A DNA stretch of 64,000 nt from Myxococcota bacterium. GTDB lineage: Bacteria > Myxococcota > B64-G9. Both the position numbers and the translations under genes were made by a program. The notes under the pieces are model-generated. The model saw nothing but the letters and a program-made list of their open reading frames with translations. It ran no database searches and had not been told where the DNA came from. The stretch covers positions 1 to 64,000 of the forward strand of contig JAKLGA010000006.1 of assembly GCA_022710975.1 (NCBI GenBank). Reading direction: 5' to 3'. This document shows, piece by piece, positions 26,613 to 35,910 of this stretch. Each line of letters starts with the position of its first letter. The first letter of the stretch is position 1.

Positions 26613-27161
26613 GTGGGCGAGGACAAGCAGCGACCCGACGACACCCGGCAGGTGATCGAGTCCATCGGCGAGGGGGCCAAGTCCACGGTGGTGCTGCAGG
26701 GCAAGATCCTCAAGAAGCTCTACCAGGCCACCCTGGGCGCCATCGGGCGGCGGTTCGCCCGCGCCACCTGGCTGGGCAAGCTGTTCATCCTGGCCGGGCT
26801 CCTGGGGGCCCTGGGCCTGGGCTTCCTGATCGCCCGCGAGTGCCTGGTCGTCGGCTGGGAGCGCAGCCGCCAGGTGGTGCTGTCCTCCGCGGTCGAGGCC
26901 CGCCAGGGGCCGGACGAGCGCTCGGGCGGGCTGGCCCGCGTCGCGGCCGGCGAGCGGCTGGTCCGGGTGGGCGAGGCCGAGGAGTGGTGGTCGGTCCAGC
27001 AGCCGGGCTGGAGGGCGCCGGGCTGGATCCCCAAGGCCGCGGGGCGCGCGGAGGACGGGCTGCGGGTAGTCATCGACTACCGGATGAAGGGCTACGGCTC
27101 GGGCTTCCTCGGCGCCCTGCTGCTCATGTGCATCGGCTTCTGGCTGAAGAAGCGGGTCTGA
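26613..27161 (+). CDS. Membrane protein with SH3-like middle region
   Basis: 182 aa. The start is set at the GTG at 26613 because AGGAGG (26601-26606) lies 6 bp before it; the ATG at 26607 is too close to that site. A cytoplasmic N-terminus (about 55 aa) is followed by a membrane helix (LFILAGLLGALGLGFLIA), a periplasmic part with SH3b-like features (VRVGEAEEWWSVQQPGW and a GWIPKAAG ending) and a second hydrophobic helix (FLGALLLMCIGFWL). Function unknown. Confidence 0.65.
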   Translation: MGEDKQRPDDTRQVIESIGEGAKSTVVLQGKILKKLYQATLGAIGRRFARATWLGKLFILAGLLGALGLGFLIARECLVVGWERSRQVVLSSAVEARQGPDERSGGLARVAAGERLVRVGEAEEWWSVQQPGWRAPGWIPKAAGRAEDGLRVVIDYRMKGYGSGFLGALLLMCIGFWLKKRV

Positions 27162-27190
27162 GCCGGCGGCCCGGCCGGCGCCTTTCGGGG

Positions 27191-27220
27191 TTGATCGATC
27201 GCCGCCGGGTGGGGTAGCAT
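27191..27220 (+). promoter_or_regulatory. Promoter for greA
   Basis: TTGATC (27191-27196), 18-bp spacer, TAGCAT (27215-27220), 57 bp before the greA ATG. Confidence 0.5.
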
Positions 27221-27227
27221 GCCCCCG

Positions 27228-27250
27228 GGGCGCCGCGATCCGCGGCGCCC
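27228..27250 (+). promoter_or_regulatory. Perfect hairpin at the 5' end of the greA message
   Basis: GGGCGCCGCG (27228-27237), loop ATC, CGCGGCGCCC (27241-27250). It begins about where the transcript from the promoter at 27191 would start, so the mRNA would open with a 10-bp stem. This may stabilise the message or affect early elongation, the step GreA itself acts on. No T-run, so not a terminator. Confidence 0.55.
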
Positions 27251-27276
27251 TGTTCGTAGGGAAGGGAAGCGCGGAC

Positions 27277-27750
27277 ATGGAACGGGTTCCGATGACCCCC
27301 CAGGGGTACCAGAAGCTCCAGGAGGAGCTCAAGCGCATGAAGGCCGAGGACCGGCCGCGCATCATCCAGGCCATCGAGGAGGCCCGCGGGCACGGGGATC
27401 TCAGCGAGAACGCCGAGTACGACGCCGCCAAGGAGGCCCAGGGCCACCTCGACCAGCGCATCAAGGAGGTCGAGGACAAGCTGGCCCGCGCGCAGATCAT
27501 CAAGCCCTCGGAGCTGGGCGGCGACAAGGTGATCTTCGGCGCCACGGTGGTGGTCAACGACCTGACCCGCGAGAAGCACATGACCTACCAGCTGGTGGGG
27601 GAGGACGAGAGCGATCTCGCCAAGGGCCGGCTGTCCATCAGCTCGCCGCTGGGCCGGGCGCTGGTCGGCAAGATCAAGGGCGAGGTGTTCCTGTTCAACA
27701 GCCCGGCCGGCGAGCGCGAGCTCGAGGTCGAGGAGATCCGCTTCGAATGA
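27277..27750 (+). CDS. greA: Transcription elongation factor GreA
   Basis: 157 aa, full length. GreA rescues backtracked RNA polymerase by stimulating cleavage of the nascent RNA. It has an N-terminal coiled coil (residues 1-75, MTPQGYQKLQEELKRMK) and its acidic tip GDLSENAEYDAAKE, then the C-terminal FKBP-like domain ending in SPLGRALVGKIKGEVF. Its stop overlaps the TPR lipoprotein start by 4 bp. Confidence 0.97.
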   Translation: MERVPMTPQGYQKLQEELKRMKAEDRPRIIQAIEEARGHGDLSENAEYDAAKEAQGHLDQRIKEVEDKLARAQIIKPSELGGDKVIFGATVVVNDLTREKHMTYQLVGEDESDLAKGRLSISSPLGRALVGKIKGEVFLFNSPAGERELEVEEIRFE

Positions 27751-28994
27751 GCCCGCGCGCGTCACTGGCCCCCCTGATCGGCCTGGGCCTCGCCGCCCTG
27801 CTGGCGCTGGCCTGCTCGCCGGTGGCCGAGCTGCTGCGGGAGGGCGACGAGCTGGCCGGCCAGGGCAAGCTCGCGGAGGCCCTGGCCAAGTACGCCGAGG
27901 CCGACACCCACGAGACCGAGACGGCCGGAGGCCGCATGCGCGCCGGGGCGCTGCAGCTCAAGGCCGCCAAGTACGAGGCGGCCGTGGCGGCCTTCGAGGC
28001 CGCCCTGGAGAAGGTGCCGTCCTCCGCGGACGCCTACCTCGGGCTGGCCCGCGCCTACCAGGCCCAGGCCGTGATCCCGGCCGCGCTGCAGGCCCTGGAG
28101 AAGGCGGCCCAGCTCGCGCCTGCGCGGGCCGAGGTGCCCCTGCTGCGGGGCCAGGTGCTGCTCGCGCAGGCCAAGCCGGACGAGGCCCTGGCCTTCTTCG
28201 AACAGGCCATCCGGCTCGACGCCCGCCTGGGCGAGGCCCACCTGCGCCGGGGCGACGTGTACTTCAGCAAGGGCGACATCAAGGAGGCGCTGCGGGCCTA
28301 CAACCTCGCCATCGCCACCAGCCCGGACAACGTGGAGGCCACCATCCAGGCCGGCCGCTGCTACCTGCTGGGCGGGAAGGCCGACAAGGCCGCGGCCACC
28401 CTGGAGGGCGCGCTGGCCAAGGACCGCCGCAACCCGTGGGCGTTCTACTACCTGGGCGAGGCCCAGGTGCAGGCCCGTCAGGTGGAGAAGGCCGTCCTGT
28501 CCCTGCAGAACGCGCTCCGGCTGAAGCCCGACCTCGGCCGGGCCTACCTGCTGCTCGGGCAGATCTACGAGAAGAACCTGCTGGTGGATCGGGCCCACGA
28601 CGCCTTCCAGCGCGCGGTCAAGGTCTCGCCCGAGCTGCTGGAGGCCCACATCGCGCTGGCCAAGGCGCAGCTCGAGCGCAAGGACAACACCGGGGCCCGC
28701 CGGACCCTGGAGGGCGCGCTCAAGGCGCACGCGGACTGCCTGCCCTGCCGCGTGCTGCTCGGCCGGCTGCACCTCGAGCAGAAGCGCTTCAAGCAGGCGG
28801 TCGAGGTGCTGGAGAAGGTGGTCCAGGTGGACTACGACGACAACGAGGCCCACTTCCTGCTCGGCCAGGCGTACGCCCTGCTGGGCATGCTGGCCAAGGC
28901 CACCGCCGAGTACAACGCCCTGGCCATGGCCAACGACACGGCCCGGGCCACGGCCCTGCTGCAGCTCATCCAGCGCAAGGGCGGTGGGCGGTAG
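27747..28994 (+). CDS. TPR-repeat lipoprotein
   Basis: 415 aa. A signal peptide ends in the lipobox LALAC (Cys about residue 23). The remainder is ten or so TPR units, for example EALRAYNLAIATSPDNVEA and AVLSLQNALRLKPDLGRAY, with a CLPC pair near residue 330. Probable periplasmic scaffold. The ATG overlaps the greA stop (ATGA), so it is coupled to greA. Exact partner unknown. Confidence 0.8.
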   Translation: MSPRASLAPLIGLGLAALLALACSPVAELLREGDELAGQGKLAEALAKYAEADTHETETAGGRMRAGALQLKAAKYEAAVAAFEAALEKVPSSADAYLGLARAYQAQAVIPAALQALEKAAQLAPARAEVPLLRGQVLLAQAKPDEALAFFEQAIRLDARLGEAHLRRGDVYFSKGDIKEALRAYNLAIATSPDNVEATIQAGRCYLLGGKADKAAATLEGALAKDRRNPWAFYYLGEAQVQARQVEKAVLSLQNALRLKPDLGRAYLLLGQIYEKNLLVDRAHDAFQRAVKVSPELLEAHIALAKAQLERKDNTGARRTLEGALKAHADCLPCRVLLGRLHLEQKRFKQAVEVLEKVVQVDYDDNEAHFLLGQAYALLGMLAKATAEYNALAMANDTARATALLQLIQRKGGGR

Positions 28995-28995
28995 G

Positions 28996-31131
28996 ATGAC
29001 CCCCGAGCGAGACCCGCTCGAGAGCCCCATCCAGTACGTCAAGGGCGTGGGTCCGAGGCTGGCCGAGCGCTTCGCGGCGCACGACATCCACACCGTGGGC
29101 GACGCGCTGCGCTTCCTGCCCAGGCGCTACGAGGACCGGCCGCTGGTCGCCTCCATCTCCGCGCTCCGGCCCGGCGAGCAGGCCGCCTTCCTGGCCCAGG
29201 TGCTCGACTTCGGCATGCGCCACGCCGGCCGCGGCCGGCGCATCTTCGAGCTGCTGCTCGGCGACGCCAGCGGCCGGATCCTGTGCCGCTGGTTCAACTT
29301 CCACCCCCAGTCCTTCGCCCGGCGCTTCCAGCGCGGCGCCCGCGTGCGGGTGGCCGGGTTGGTCGAGCTGTACCGGGGCCAGCGCCAGCTGGTGCACCCC
29401 GAGGTCGAGCCCGCGCCCGAGGAGGCCGGGGAGGCGGACGCGGCCTCCGAGGCGCTGGAGGCCGAGCGGCTGATCCCCGTCTACCCCGAGGTGGAGGGCG
29501 TCTACCCCAAGGCGCTCAGGCGCATCCAGGCGCGCGTGGTGGACGCCTACGCCGCCCAGGCCCGGGACGTGCTGCCGGCCTGGGTGCGGGCGGCCCACGG
29601 GCTGCCGGAGCTCGCGGCGGCGCTCGGCGCGGTGCACCGCCCCGGGCCGGACGCCGACGTGGAGCTGCTCAACGGCTTCCGCTCGCCGGGCCAGCGCCGG
29701 CTGGTGTTCGAGGAGTTCTTCCTGCTGCAGCTCGGCCTGGCGCTCAGGCGCGAGCGCGTCCGCCGCCAGCGGGCCCACGGCCTGTGCGCCGGGGGCGACT
29801 ACGCCGCGCTGGCCGAGCGCCTGTTCGGCTTCGCGCTGACCCCCGCGCAGCGCCGGGTGCTGGAGGAGCTCCTGCGCGATCTGGCCGCCGAGCGGCCGAT
29901 GAACCGCCTGCTGCAGGGCGACGTGGGCTCGGGCAAGACGGCCCTGGCGGTGCTGGCCGCGGTGGCCGTCTCGCGCGCCGCCGGCCAGACGGCGCTCATG
30001 GCGCCGACCGAGGTGCTGGCCGAGCAGCACCACCGCCGCATCGCGGAGCTGCTGCGCCGCGGCCCGGACGCCCTGGAGACGGTGCTGCTGACCGCGGCCG
30101 TCAAGGGGGACGAGCGGCGCCGGGCGTTCGAGGCCATCCGCTCGGGCCGCGCCGGGCTGGTGATCGGCACCCAAGCGCTGCTCGAGGAGGCGGTCGAGTT
30201 CCACCGCCTGGGCCTGTGCGTGATCGACGAGCAGCACCGTTTCGGGGTGCTGCAGCGCGCCCGGCTGCGCGGCAAGGGCCTGGCGCCCCACGTGCTGGTG
30301 ATGACGGCGACGCCCATCCCGCGCACGCTGGCCATGACGCTGTACGGAGACCTCGACGTGTCCATCCTGGACGAGCTGCCGCCCGGCCGCCAGGCGGTGC
30401 GCACGCAGGTGCTGCGCGGCGGCCAGGTGGGCCAGGCCTACCGGGCCGTGCGGCGCGAGGTCGAGACCGGGGGCCAGGCCTACCTGATCTACCCGCTGGT
30501 GGAGGCCTCCGAGAAGATCGATCTGCGCGACGCGACCCGCATGGCGGAGGAGCTCGCGGCCGGCGCCTTCCGCGGCCTGCGCCTGGGGCTGCTGCACGGC
30601 CGCATGCCGGCGGAGGAGAAGGACGCGGTCATGCGGCGCTTCGCCGCGGGCGAGCTGGACGTGCTGGTGTCGACCACGGTCGTGGAGGTCGGCGTGGACG
30701 TGGCCCGGGCCGGGGTCATGGTGATCGAGCACGCGGAGCGTTTCGGCCTGAGCCAGCTCCACCAGCTGCGCGGGCGGGTGGGGCGGGGCAGCCGGCCGGG
30801 CAGCTGCTTCCTGGTGGCGCACGAGCTGGGCTCCGAGGACGCCCGGGCGCGGCTCAAGGTCATGGAGCGCACCACGGACGGGTTCGTGATCGCCGAGGAG
30901 GATCTCGCCATCCGCGGGCCGGGAGAGTTCCTGGGCACCCGCCAGTCGGGGCTGCCGGCCTTCTCGGTGGGCAACCTGGCCCGCGACGCGGACGTGCTGA
31001 GCGAGGCGCGCCGCACGGCCTTCGAGCTGATCGAGCGCGACCCCGAGCTGCGCGCGCCCGAGCACCAGGCCCTGCGGGACGCGCTGTGGCGCCGCTGGGG
31101 ACAGCGGCTCATGCTGGCCGAGGTGGCCTGA
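28996..31131 (+). CDS. recG: ATP-dependent DNA helicase RecG
   Basis: 711 aa. RecG remodels stalled forks and branch structures. The N-terminal wedge/OB region (IQYVKGVGPRLAERF, then LLGDASGRILCRWFN) leads into the helicase core: Walker A GDVGSGKT, the DEQH box in VIDEQHRFGVLQ, TATPIPRTLAMTLYGDLD, and motif VI QLRGRVGRG. The ATG at 28996 follows the TPR stop by 1 bp. An alternative GTG at 28984 would add four residues. Confidence 0.96.
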   Translation: MTPERDPLESPIQYVKGVGPRLAERFAAHDIHTVGDALRFLPRRYEDRPLVASISALRPGEQAAFLAQVLDFGMRHAGRGRRIFELLLGDASGRILCRWFNFHPQSFARRFQRGARVRVAGLVELYRGQRQLVHPEVEPAPEEAGEADAASEALEAERLIPVYPEVEGVYPKALRRIQARVVDAYAAQARDVLPAWVRAAHGLPELAAALGAVHRPGPDADVELLNGFRSPGQRRLVFEEFFLLQLGLALRRERVRRQRAHGLCAGGDYAALAERLFGFALTPAQRRVLEELLRDLAAERPMNRLLQGDVGSGKTALAVLAAVAVSRAAGQTALMAPTEVLAEQHHRRIAELLRRGPDALETVLLTAAVKGDERRRAFEAIRSGRAGLVIGTQALLEEAVEFHRLGLCVIDEQHRFGVLQRARLRGKGLAPHVLVMTATPIPRTLAMTLYGDLDVSILDELPPGRQAVRTQVLRGGQVGQAYRAVRREVETGGQAYLIYPLVEASEKIDLRDATRMAEELAAGAFRGLRLGLLHGRMPAEEKDAVMRRFAAGELDVLVSTTVVEVGVDVARAGVMVIEHAERFGLSQLHQLRGRVGRGSRPGSCFLVAHELGSEDARARLKVMERTTDGFVIAEEDLAIRGPGEFLGTRQSGLPAFSVGNLARDADVLSEARRTAFELIERDPELRAPEHQALRDALWRRWGQRLMLAEVA

Positions 31132-31148
31132 CGGATTGCGAGGCGACC

Positions 31149-31894
31149 ATGCGATGCGAGGCGTGCGGGCAGGAACAACCCGAGGGCGTGCGGTTCTGCG
31201 GGGTGTGCGGGCTGAGCGTGACCAGGGTCCGCCCGGCCGCGCCCGCGGCGCCGGCCGAGCCGGGCGCGGCGCGGACCATCCTGCGCTGCGAGGCCTGCGG
31301 CCGTGAGCAGGCCAGCGGGCGGCTGTGCGACGCCTGCGGCATGCGCCTGGCCGAGCTGCCGGCGCCCGGCGGGCCGGTCAGGTGCCCGAACTGCGGCCAC
31401 GAGCAGGTCGGGGGGGGCTTCTGCGACGGCTGCGGCATCCGCATCGTGCAGGTCCCCGCGGAGACCGCGCGCAGGGTGCGGTGCCCCGGCTGCGGGCACG
31501 AGCAGCTCGGCTCGGAGGTGTGCGAGAGCTGCGGCCTGCGCATCGAGGCCCCGCCCGCGCCGCACGTGGTGCAGGTGCGCTGCCCGACCTGCGGCCACGA
31601 GCAGGCCGGCTCGGAGATCTGCGAGGCCTGCGGCATGCGCATCGAGGCCCCGCCCGAGGCGCCCCCGGGCGGGGCGGTGCGCTGCCCCAACTGCGGGCAC
31701 GAGCAGGGCGCCGCGGGCTTCTGCGACGCCTGCGGCATGCGCATCCCGCCCCCGCCGCGCCCGGCCAGCCCGGCGCCGGCCCTGCGCCGCGGGGAGGAGA
31801 TCACCGCCCGCTGCCCGGGCTGCGGGCGCCTGCTGAGCGTGCCGCGCTGCCGCATGTGCGGCGTCAGGGTCCCGGGCATCCCCGAGGAGCAGAA

Positions 31895-31898
<4 letters not shown>
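31149..31898 (+). CDS. Seven-fold zinc-ribbon repeat protein
   Basis: 249 aa, with seven copies of a short CxxC...CxxC ribbon separated by Pro/Ala-rich linkers. Examples are CEACGREQASGRLCDACG, CPNCGHEQVGGGFCDGCG and CPTCGHEQAGSEICEACG; the first has a longer spacing and the last is degenerate. The linkers carry repeated GMRIEAPP-like segments. No signal peptide or membrane segment was seen, so it is probably cytoplasmic and binds about seven Zn ions. Function unknown; such ribbons bind nucleic acids or proteins. It lies between recG and lipA; its stop overlaps the lipA start by 4 bp. Confidence 0.85.
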
Positions 31899-32745
<847 letters not shown>

Positions 32746-32749
<4 letters not shown>

Positions 32750-32775
32750 AGGGCTGGCGGCCTGTCTGGTAGGCT
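32746..32775 (+). promoter_or_regulatory. Possible promoter for the SRPBCC gene
   Basis: TTGAAG (32746-32751) overlapping the lipA stop, 18-bp spacer, TAGGCT (32770-32775), 45 bp before the ATG at 32820. Confidence 0.35.
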
Positions 32776-32819
32776 CGGGCAGCCAGGGTGGGTGTGGGGG
32801 AGGAGGAGCGGGCGAGGAG

Positions 32820-33260
32820 ATGGCCGAGGCGGTGCGCAGCATCGAGGTGGAGGTATGTCCCGAGAAGTTCTTCCAGGTCATCACGGACTTCGAGCGCTAC
32901 CCGGAGTTCCTCCAGGCGGTGGGGCTCCGGGCCATCCAGGTGCTCAGCCGGGCGGAGCGCGAGGTGGTCGTGGAGCACGAGGTCAAGCTCATGGGCAAGG
33001 GGGTCAAGTACACCCTGCGCTACGCCCTCGAGCCGGCCAGCCGCCTCGGCTGGAGCCTGGTGACGGGGAACCTCATGTCGGTCAACGACGGGTCCTGGAC
33101 CCTCGAGCCCCTGGAGGGCGGCCGGCGCACCCGGGCCACCTACCGTCTGGTCATGAAGGTCGGGGTGCTGGTGCCGGCGGCCATCGTGACCGCCCTGGCG
33201 GCCACCCAGCTCCCGGCCATGCTCGACGCGTTCAAGCGCCGGGCGGAGGCGCTGGCCTGA
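32820..33260 (+). CDS. SRPBCC-fold (START/COQ10-like) protein
   Basis: 146 aa. It reads as a complete SRPBCC/polyketide-cyclase-like domain: the N-terminal strand SIEVEVCPEKFFQVITDFERYPEFLQAV, central strands to about residue 115, and the long C-terminal helix (VTALAATQLPAMLDAFKRRA). Such domains bind hydrophobic ligands such as quinones or lipids. COQ10-type members help ubiquinone function, but this is only a family hint. No signal peptide. It is followed 39 bp later by the XRE-cupin regulator. Confidence 0.8.
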   Translation: MAEAVRSIEVEVCPEKFFQVITDFERYPEFLQAVGLRAIQVLSRAEREVVVEHEVKLMGKGVKYTLRYALEPASRLGWSLVTGNLMSVNDGSWTLEPLEGGRRTRATYRLVMKVGVLVPAAIVTALAATQLPAMLDAFKRRAEALA

Positions 33261-33299
33261 GGGTGCAGCCGACCCTGCCCGCGCGGGGGGGAGAGTAGC

Positions 33300-33905
33300 A
33301 TGTCGGCTCCGAGTGAACAGGCCTTGCCGGTCGGGGAGCGCATCAAGCGCCTGCGGGAGGGCGCCTGCCTGAGCGTGGAGCAGCTCGCCCAGCGCATCGG
33401 GCTGGACGCCGAGGAGCTCCGGCGCATCGAGGAGCGGCTCATCTCGCCCCCCCTGGGGGTGCTGGTCAAGGTGTGCGACGGCCTGGGGGTGCGCCTCGGG
33501 CACTTCTTCGACCACGGCCCGCGCAAGCTCTTCTCCCTGGTGCGGGCGGCCGACGAGAAGGTGGCCACCCGCTTCGCGGCCAAGGACGGCACCGACTTCG
33601 GGATCGAGTACCGCGCCCTGGGCTCGGAGAAGCGCGAGCGCCGGATGGACCCGTTCCTGATCACCTTCGACGCCACCTCCGAGCACCCGGTCGAGCTGGA
33701 GGGGCTGTCGACCCACGGCGGGGAGGAGTTCCTGTTCGTGCTGGAGGGGGAGATCGAGATCCTGCTGCAGGACGACCGGCTGGTGCTGGGCCCGGGGGAC
33801 TCGGTCTACTACGACGCCAACATGCCCCACCGCGTGTCCCACACCGGCAAGGGCACCTCGCGGGTGCTGGCGGTGATCAGCCTGCCGCGGGGCGAGAAGT
33901 CCTGA
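33300..33905 (+). CDS. XRE-type helix-turn-helix regulator with cupin domain
   Basis: 201 aa. Residues about 10-68 form an HTH_XRE domain (GERIKRLREGACLSVEQLAQRIGLDAEEL). The C-terminal half is a cupin: the EEFLFVLEGEIEILLQDD and GDSVYYDANMPHRV segments are its two conserved motifs, with a His that could bind metal. This architecture is common in regulators that sense small molecules such as amino acids, putrescine or organic acids. A strong ribosome site (GGGGGGAGAG) precedes the ATG. Regulated genes are unknown; it is the last gene before the anomalous island. Confidence 0.88.
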   Translation: MSAPSEQALPVGERIKRLREGACLSVEQLAQRIGLDAEELRRIEERLISPPLGVLVKVCDGLGVRLGHFFDHGPRKLFSLVRAADEKVATRFAAKDGTDFGIEYRALGSEKRERRMDPFLITFDATSEHPVELEGLSTHGGEEFLFVLEGEIEILLQDDRLVLGPGDSVYYDANMPHRVSHTGKGTSRVLAVISLPRGEKS

Positions 33906-33989
33906 GCGCGGCGGATCGCCAGACCCCTTGATGCGGCGCGACCGTCCGGGTGGGAGCGGGCTCAGGCTCGGAGTGGCGGAGTGCGTGGA

Positions 33990-34010
33990 GGGGCGGGGAG
34001 TGGGGCCGGG
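33990..34010 (+). other. Possible G-quadruplex motif
   Basis: Four G-runs (GGGG C GGGG AGT GGGG CC GGG) fit the standard G3+N1-7 pattern. It lies in the 236-bp gap between the XRE-cupin gene and the AT-richer island, just before the first copy of the 57-bp repeat. Apart from this and the repeat the gap shows nothing clear. Confidence 0.45.
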
Positions 34011-34031
34011 AGGCGAGCGCGGAGCGCGGAG

Positions 34032-34088
34032 TGGACGTCGAGCGCCTCGTCGGGAAATGTAGATAATGCAGGAACGTCCCCTATTGCG
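34032..34088 (+). repeat. 57-bp direct repeat, copy 1
   Basis: Starts TGGACGTCGAGCGCCTCGTC and ends CCCTATTGCG. It matches copy 2 (34979-35035) at 54 of 57 positions, with the three differences close together near the middle. It ends 53 bp before the first island lipoprotein gene. TTGCG at its end could serve as a -35 element (inference). Confidence 0.9.
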
Positions 34089-34141
34089 CAGATTTAGTAG
34101 ATTGGAGACTACAGAAATACTCCTTAGGCGGGAGGAGTGGC

Positions 34142-34915
34142 ATGAATAGCTTGCGCCTTTCTTTGGGCCTCGCGTTTTTCGCGTGGTGTTTGGTCAGCTG
34201 TAGGAGCGGAGAAGTATCTGGGCAACAGGACGCCGGCACAAACAGCGGTGGCATTACTGTGTGGTCGGACATTGAAAAGAAGATCGACAGTATGGATAGA
34301 GGTGACGAAAACGAACAGGCGATGAGGCATGTTTATGAGGGATTGCTTGATCGGGTGGAATTGCAGACGCCAGACGGAAGATCTGCGATTAGTTATGCGG
34401 TATACAGGCACTGTGCAAAAAAAAGGTCAATAGAGTTGCAGAAATCCACAGGGACGTTGATTGGGCATGATGTCTTGGAGATCTGTTTTACAGAATACCT
34501 AGACTTGCTGGCTGAGCGTGAGGAGACGGATGCTATTATGGCAATTGTCAAGATGGCTCCAAAGGATTATGTTGAACACAGAGTGATATGGAGTGTTCTA
34601 AAGAAGCATGACACTCAAGATAGAATTCGCAACCTAGCGGAACTACTGGCGGATACGACGGGATATTGCGTGGATTTTCTAAAGTACGCTAAGGATCCTA
34701 ACAAGTGCTTGAGGGATGCAGCTGCACATAATCGAGGCATGTTCAAGGAGTTTTGGATAGATAACTATTTTTCGGAGAGGCGAAGCGAGGCAATGGGCTT
34801 TATTGAACGGTTGAAAAGCAGCGGGGCTATCGTTGTTGATAAATCAGGAGAGCCTCATGCTTGTTGCGAGCTTTTGGATAACAAGATAGTTGAAGGCAGA
34901 CTTGGACCAAGATAA
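34142..34915 (+). CDS. Low-GC lipoprotein of unknown function (island gene 1)
   Basis: 257 aa. The base composition (about 45-50 percent GC by eye) differs sharply from the genome, a sign of recent transfer. A good ribosome site (GGAGGAG) lies before the ATG. The signal peptide ends in the lipobox LVSC. After a Gly-rich linker (TNSGGITVWSDI) the body is helical, with spaced Cys residues and a VVDKSGEPHACCELL segment. No known family recognised. The shared VxDKSG motif and the similar layout suggest that the next gene is a distant paralogue. Confidence 0.8.
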   Translation: MNSLRLSLGLAFFAWCLVSCRSGEVSGQQDAGTNSGGITVWSDIEKKIDSMDRGDENEQAMRHVYEGLLDRVELQTPDGRSAISYAVYRHCAKKRSIELQKSTGTLIGHDVLEICFTEYLDLLAEREETDAIMAIVKMAPKDYVEHRVIWSVLKKHDTQDRIRNLAELLADTTGYCVDFLKYAKDPNKCLRDAAAHNRGMFKEFWIDNYFSERRSEAMGFIERLKSSGAIVVDKSGEPHACCELLDNKIVEGRLGPR

Positions 34916-34978
34916 CAGGGCCTCCGATGGTGGGCCTCCGATGGTGCCCCTCCGTTGGTGCCAGGTGATTTCTGAGGC

Positions 34979-35035
34979 TGGACGTCGAGCGCCTCGTCGG
35001 GAAATGTGAACAATGCAGGAACGTCCCCTATTGCG
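34979..35035 (+). repeat. 57-bp direct repeat, copy 2
   Basis: Second copy of the repeat at 34032-34088 (3 mismatches). It ends 77 bp before island gene 2. Just upstream, 34919-34944, the short unit GGCCTCCGATGGT occurs twice in tandem. Confidence 0.9.
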
Positions 35036-35112
35036 AAGGTGGTATTGCGTGTAAGCGTATAAACATTGCTGGTTTTATCGCGAGAGAGTTCTAGGGACGA
35101 GGAGGAATACAC

Positions 35113-35871
35113 ATGCTAGCCAGAAGAATGGCAGTGATTCTGCTATTATTCGGAACTGCATGCACGGAAGTGCAAGAATCACCAGATGTTACAGCGAGCT
35201 ATTCGGGGGGAATAGGGAGCGTATCCATAGCCGCGAAGGTAGCCGCAGAAAAGTATTCAGAGGAGTTGATAGAGAACAATAATCCGGAGAATATTCGCGC
35301 AGTTCTAGATGAGATACGGAATAGCCATGAGGCTGCAGAGGCTTCATGGATTGCTAGGGAGACCTTTGTGGGGATCATTGGTAGAAAAGGGGGCAGTGGA
35401 GAACAGCTGAATCGATATGCTACATTGATCAGAAGTCTGGCGGGTGAACTCTGCAAGCGAGGCGATGTCGGCACGTTGCGAGGAGTGGTGCATAGTTGCA
35501 AGGCTATGGTTAATGCACCTGAATTCTGGGATGGATTGATGGAATGTGATGGCAATCCGAAAGTAAGAGAGTTTCTTGATGAGATGTCGGAGGAAAACTA
35601 CAGACTGTTGAAGTATGAGGCGGACCTATGTGAGAGAATTCTAAGGGAGAGTGTAGTTCTGGACAAATCTGGCGTAGATGTCGAGTTGTTCCAGGAAATG
35701 GCAAGGAGAAGAGAGGTTAGCGCCAGAAGCTGTCTCGAAAGATTCAGAAGTACAAAGAGGTGTATTCTTTCAAGAGACCACAAGCCGATGAAGATGTGCG
35801 GAGAGATGAGGAACGAATTGCTGGATAGTTTGTTCAATGCGCCCTCCAACCCAGGTGCCAGGGTCCCGTGA
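35113..35871 (+). CDS. Low-GC lipoprotein of unknown function (island gene 2)
   Basis: 252 aa, again AT-richer than its surroundings. The ATG follows GAGGAGGAA. The signal peptide ends in the lipobox FGTAC (Cys about residue 17), then a short linker with SGGIG and a helical, charged body with several Cys. VVLDKSGVDVELFQEMA corresponds to VVDKSGEPHACCELL of gene 1. Each gene has a copy of the same 57-bp repeat upstream, so the pair probably arose by duplication of a gene plus its 5' region. Function unknown. Confidence 0.8.
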   Translation: MLARRMAVILLLFGTACTEVQESPDVTASYSGGIGSVSIAAKVAAEKYSEELIENNNPENIRAVLDEIRNSHEAAEASWIARETFVGIIGRKGGSGEQLNRYATLIRSLAGELCKRGDVGTLRGVVHSCKAMVNAPEFWDGLMECDGNPKVREFLDEMSEENYRLLKYEADLCERILRESVVLDKSGVDVELFQEMARRREVSARSCLERFRSTKRCILSRDHKPMKMCGEMRNELLDSLFNAPSNPGARVP

Positions 35872-35910
35872 GGAGGCAGTCGTAGCCTCAGGGAGCCCAG
35901 GGGCGACGGA

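Noticed and set aside
34124-34411. Minus-strand frame across island gene 1
   Set aside because: Overlaps a plus-strand gene with a good ribosome site and a lipobox; the translation has no signal or domain.
34032-35871. Insertion sequence or transposon
   Set aside because: No transposase or integrase frame, and no terminal inverted repeats were seen; the two 57-bp copies are direct repeats that precede genes.
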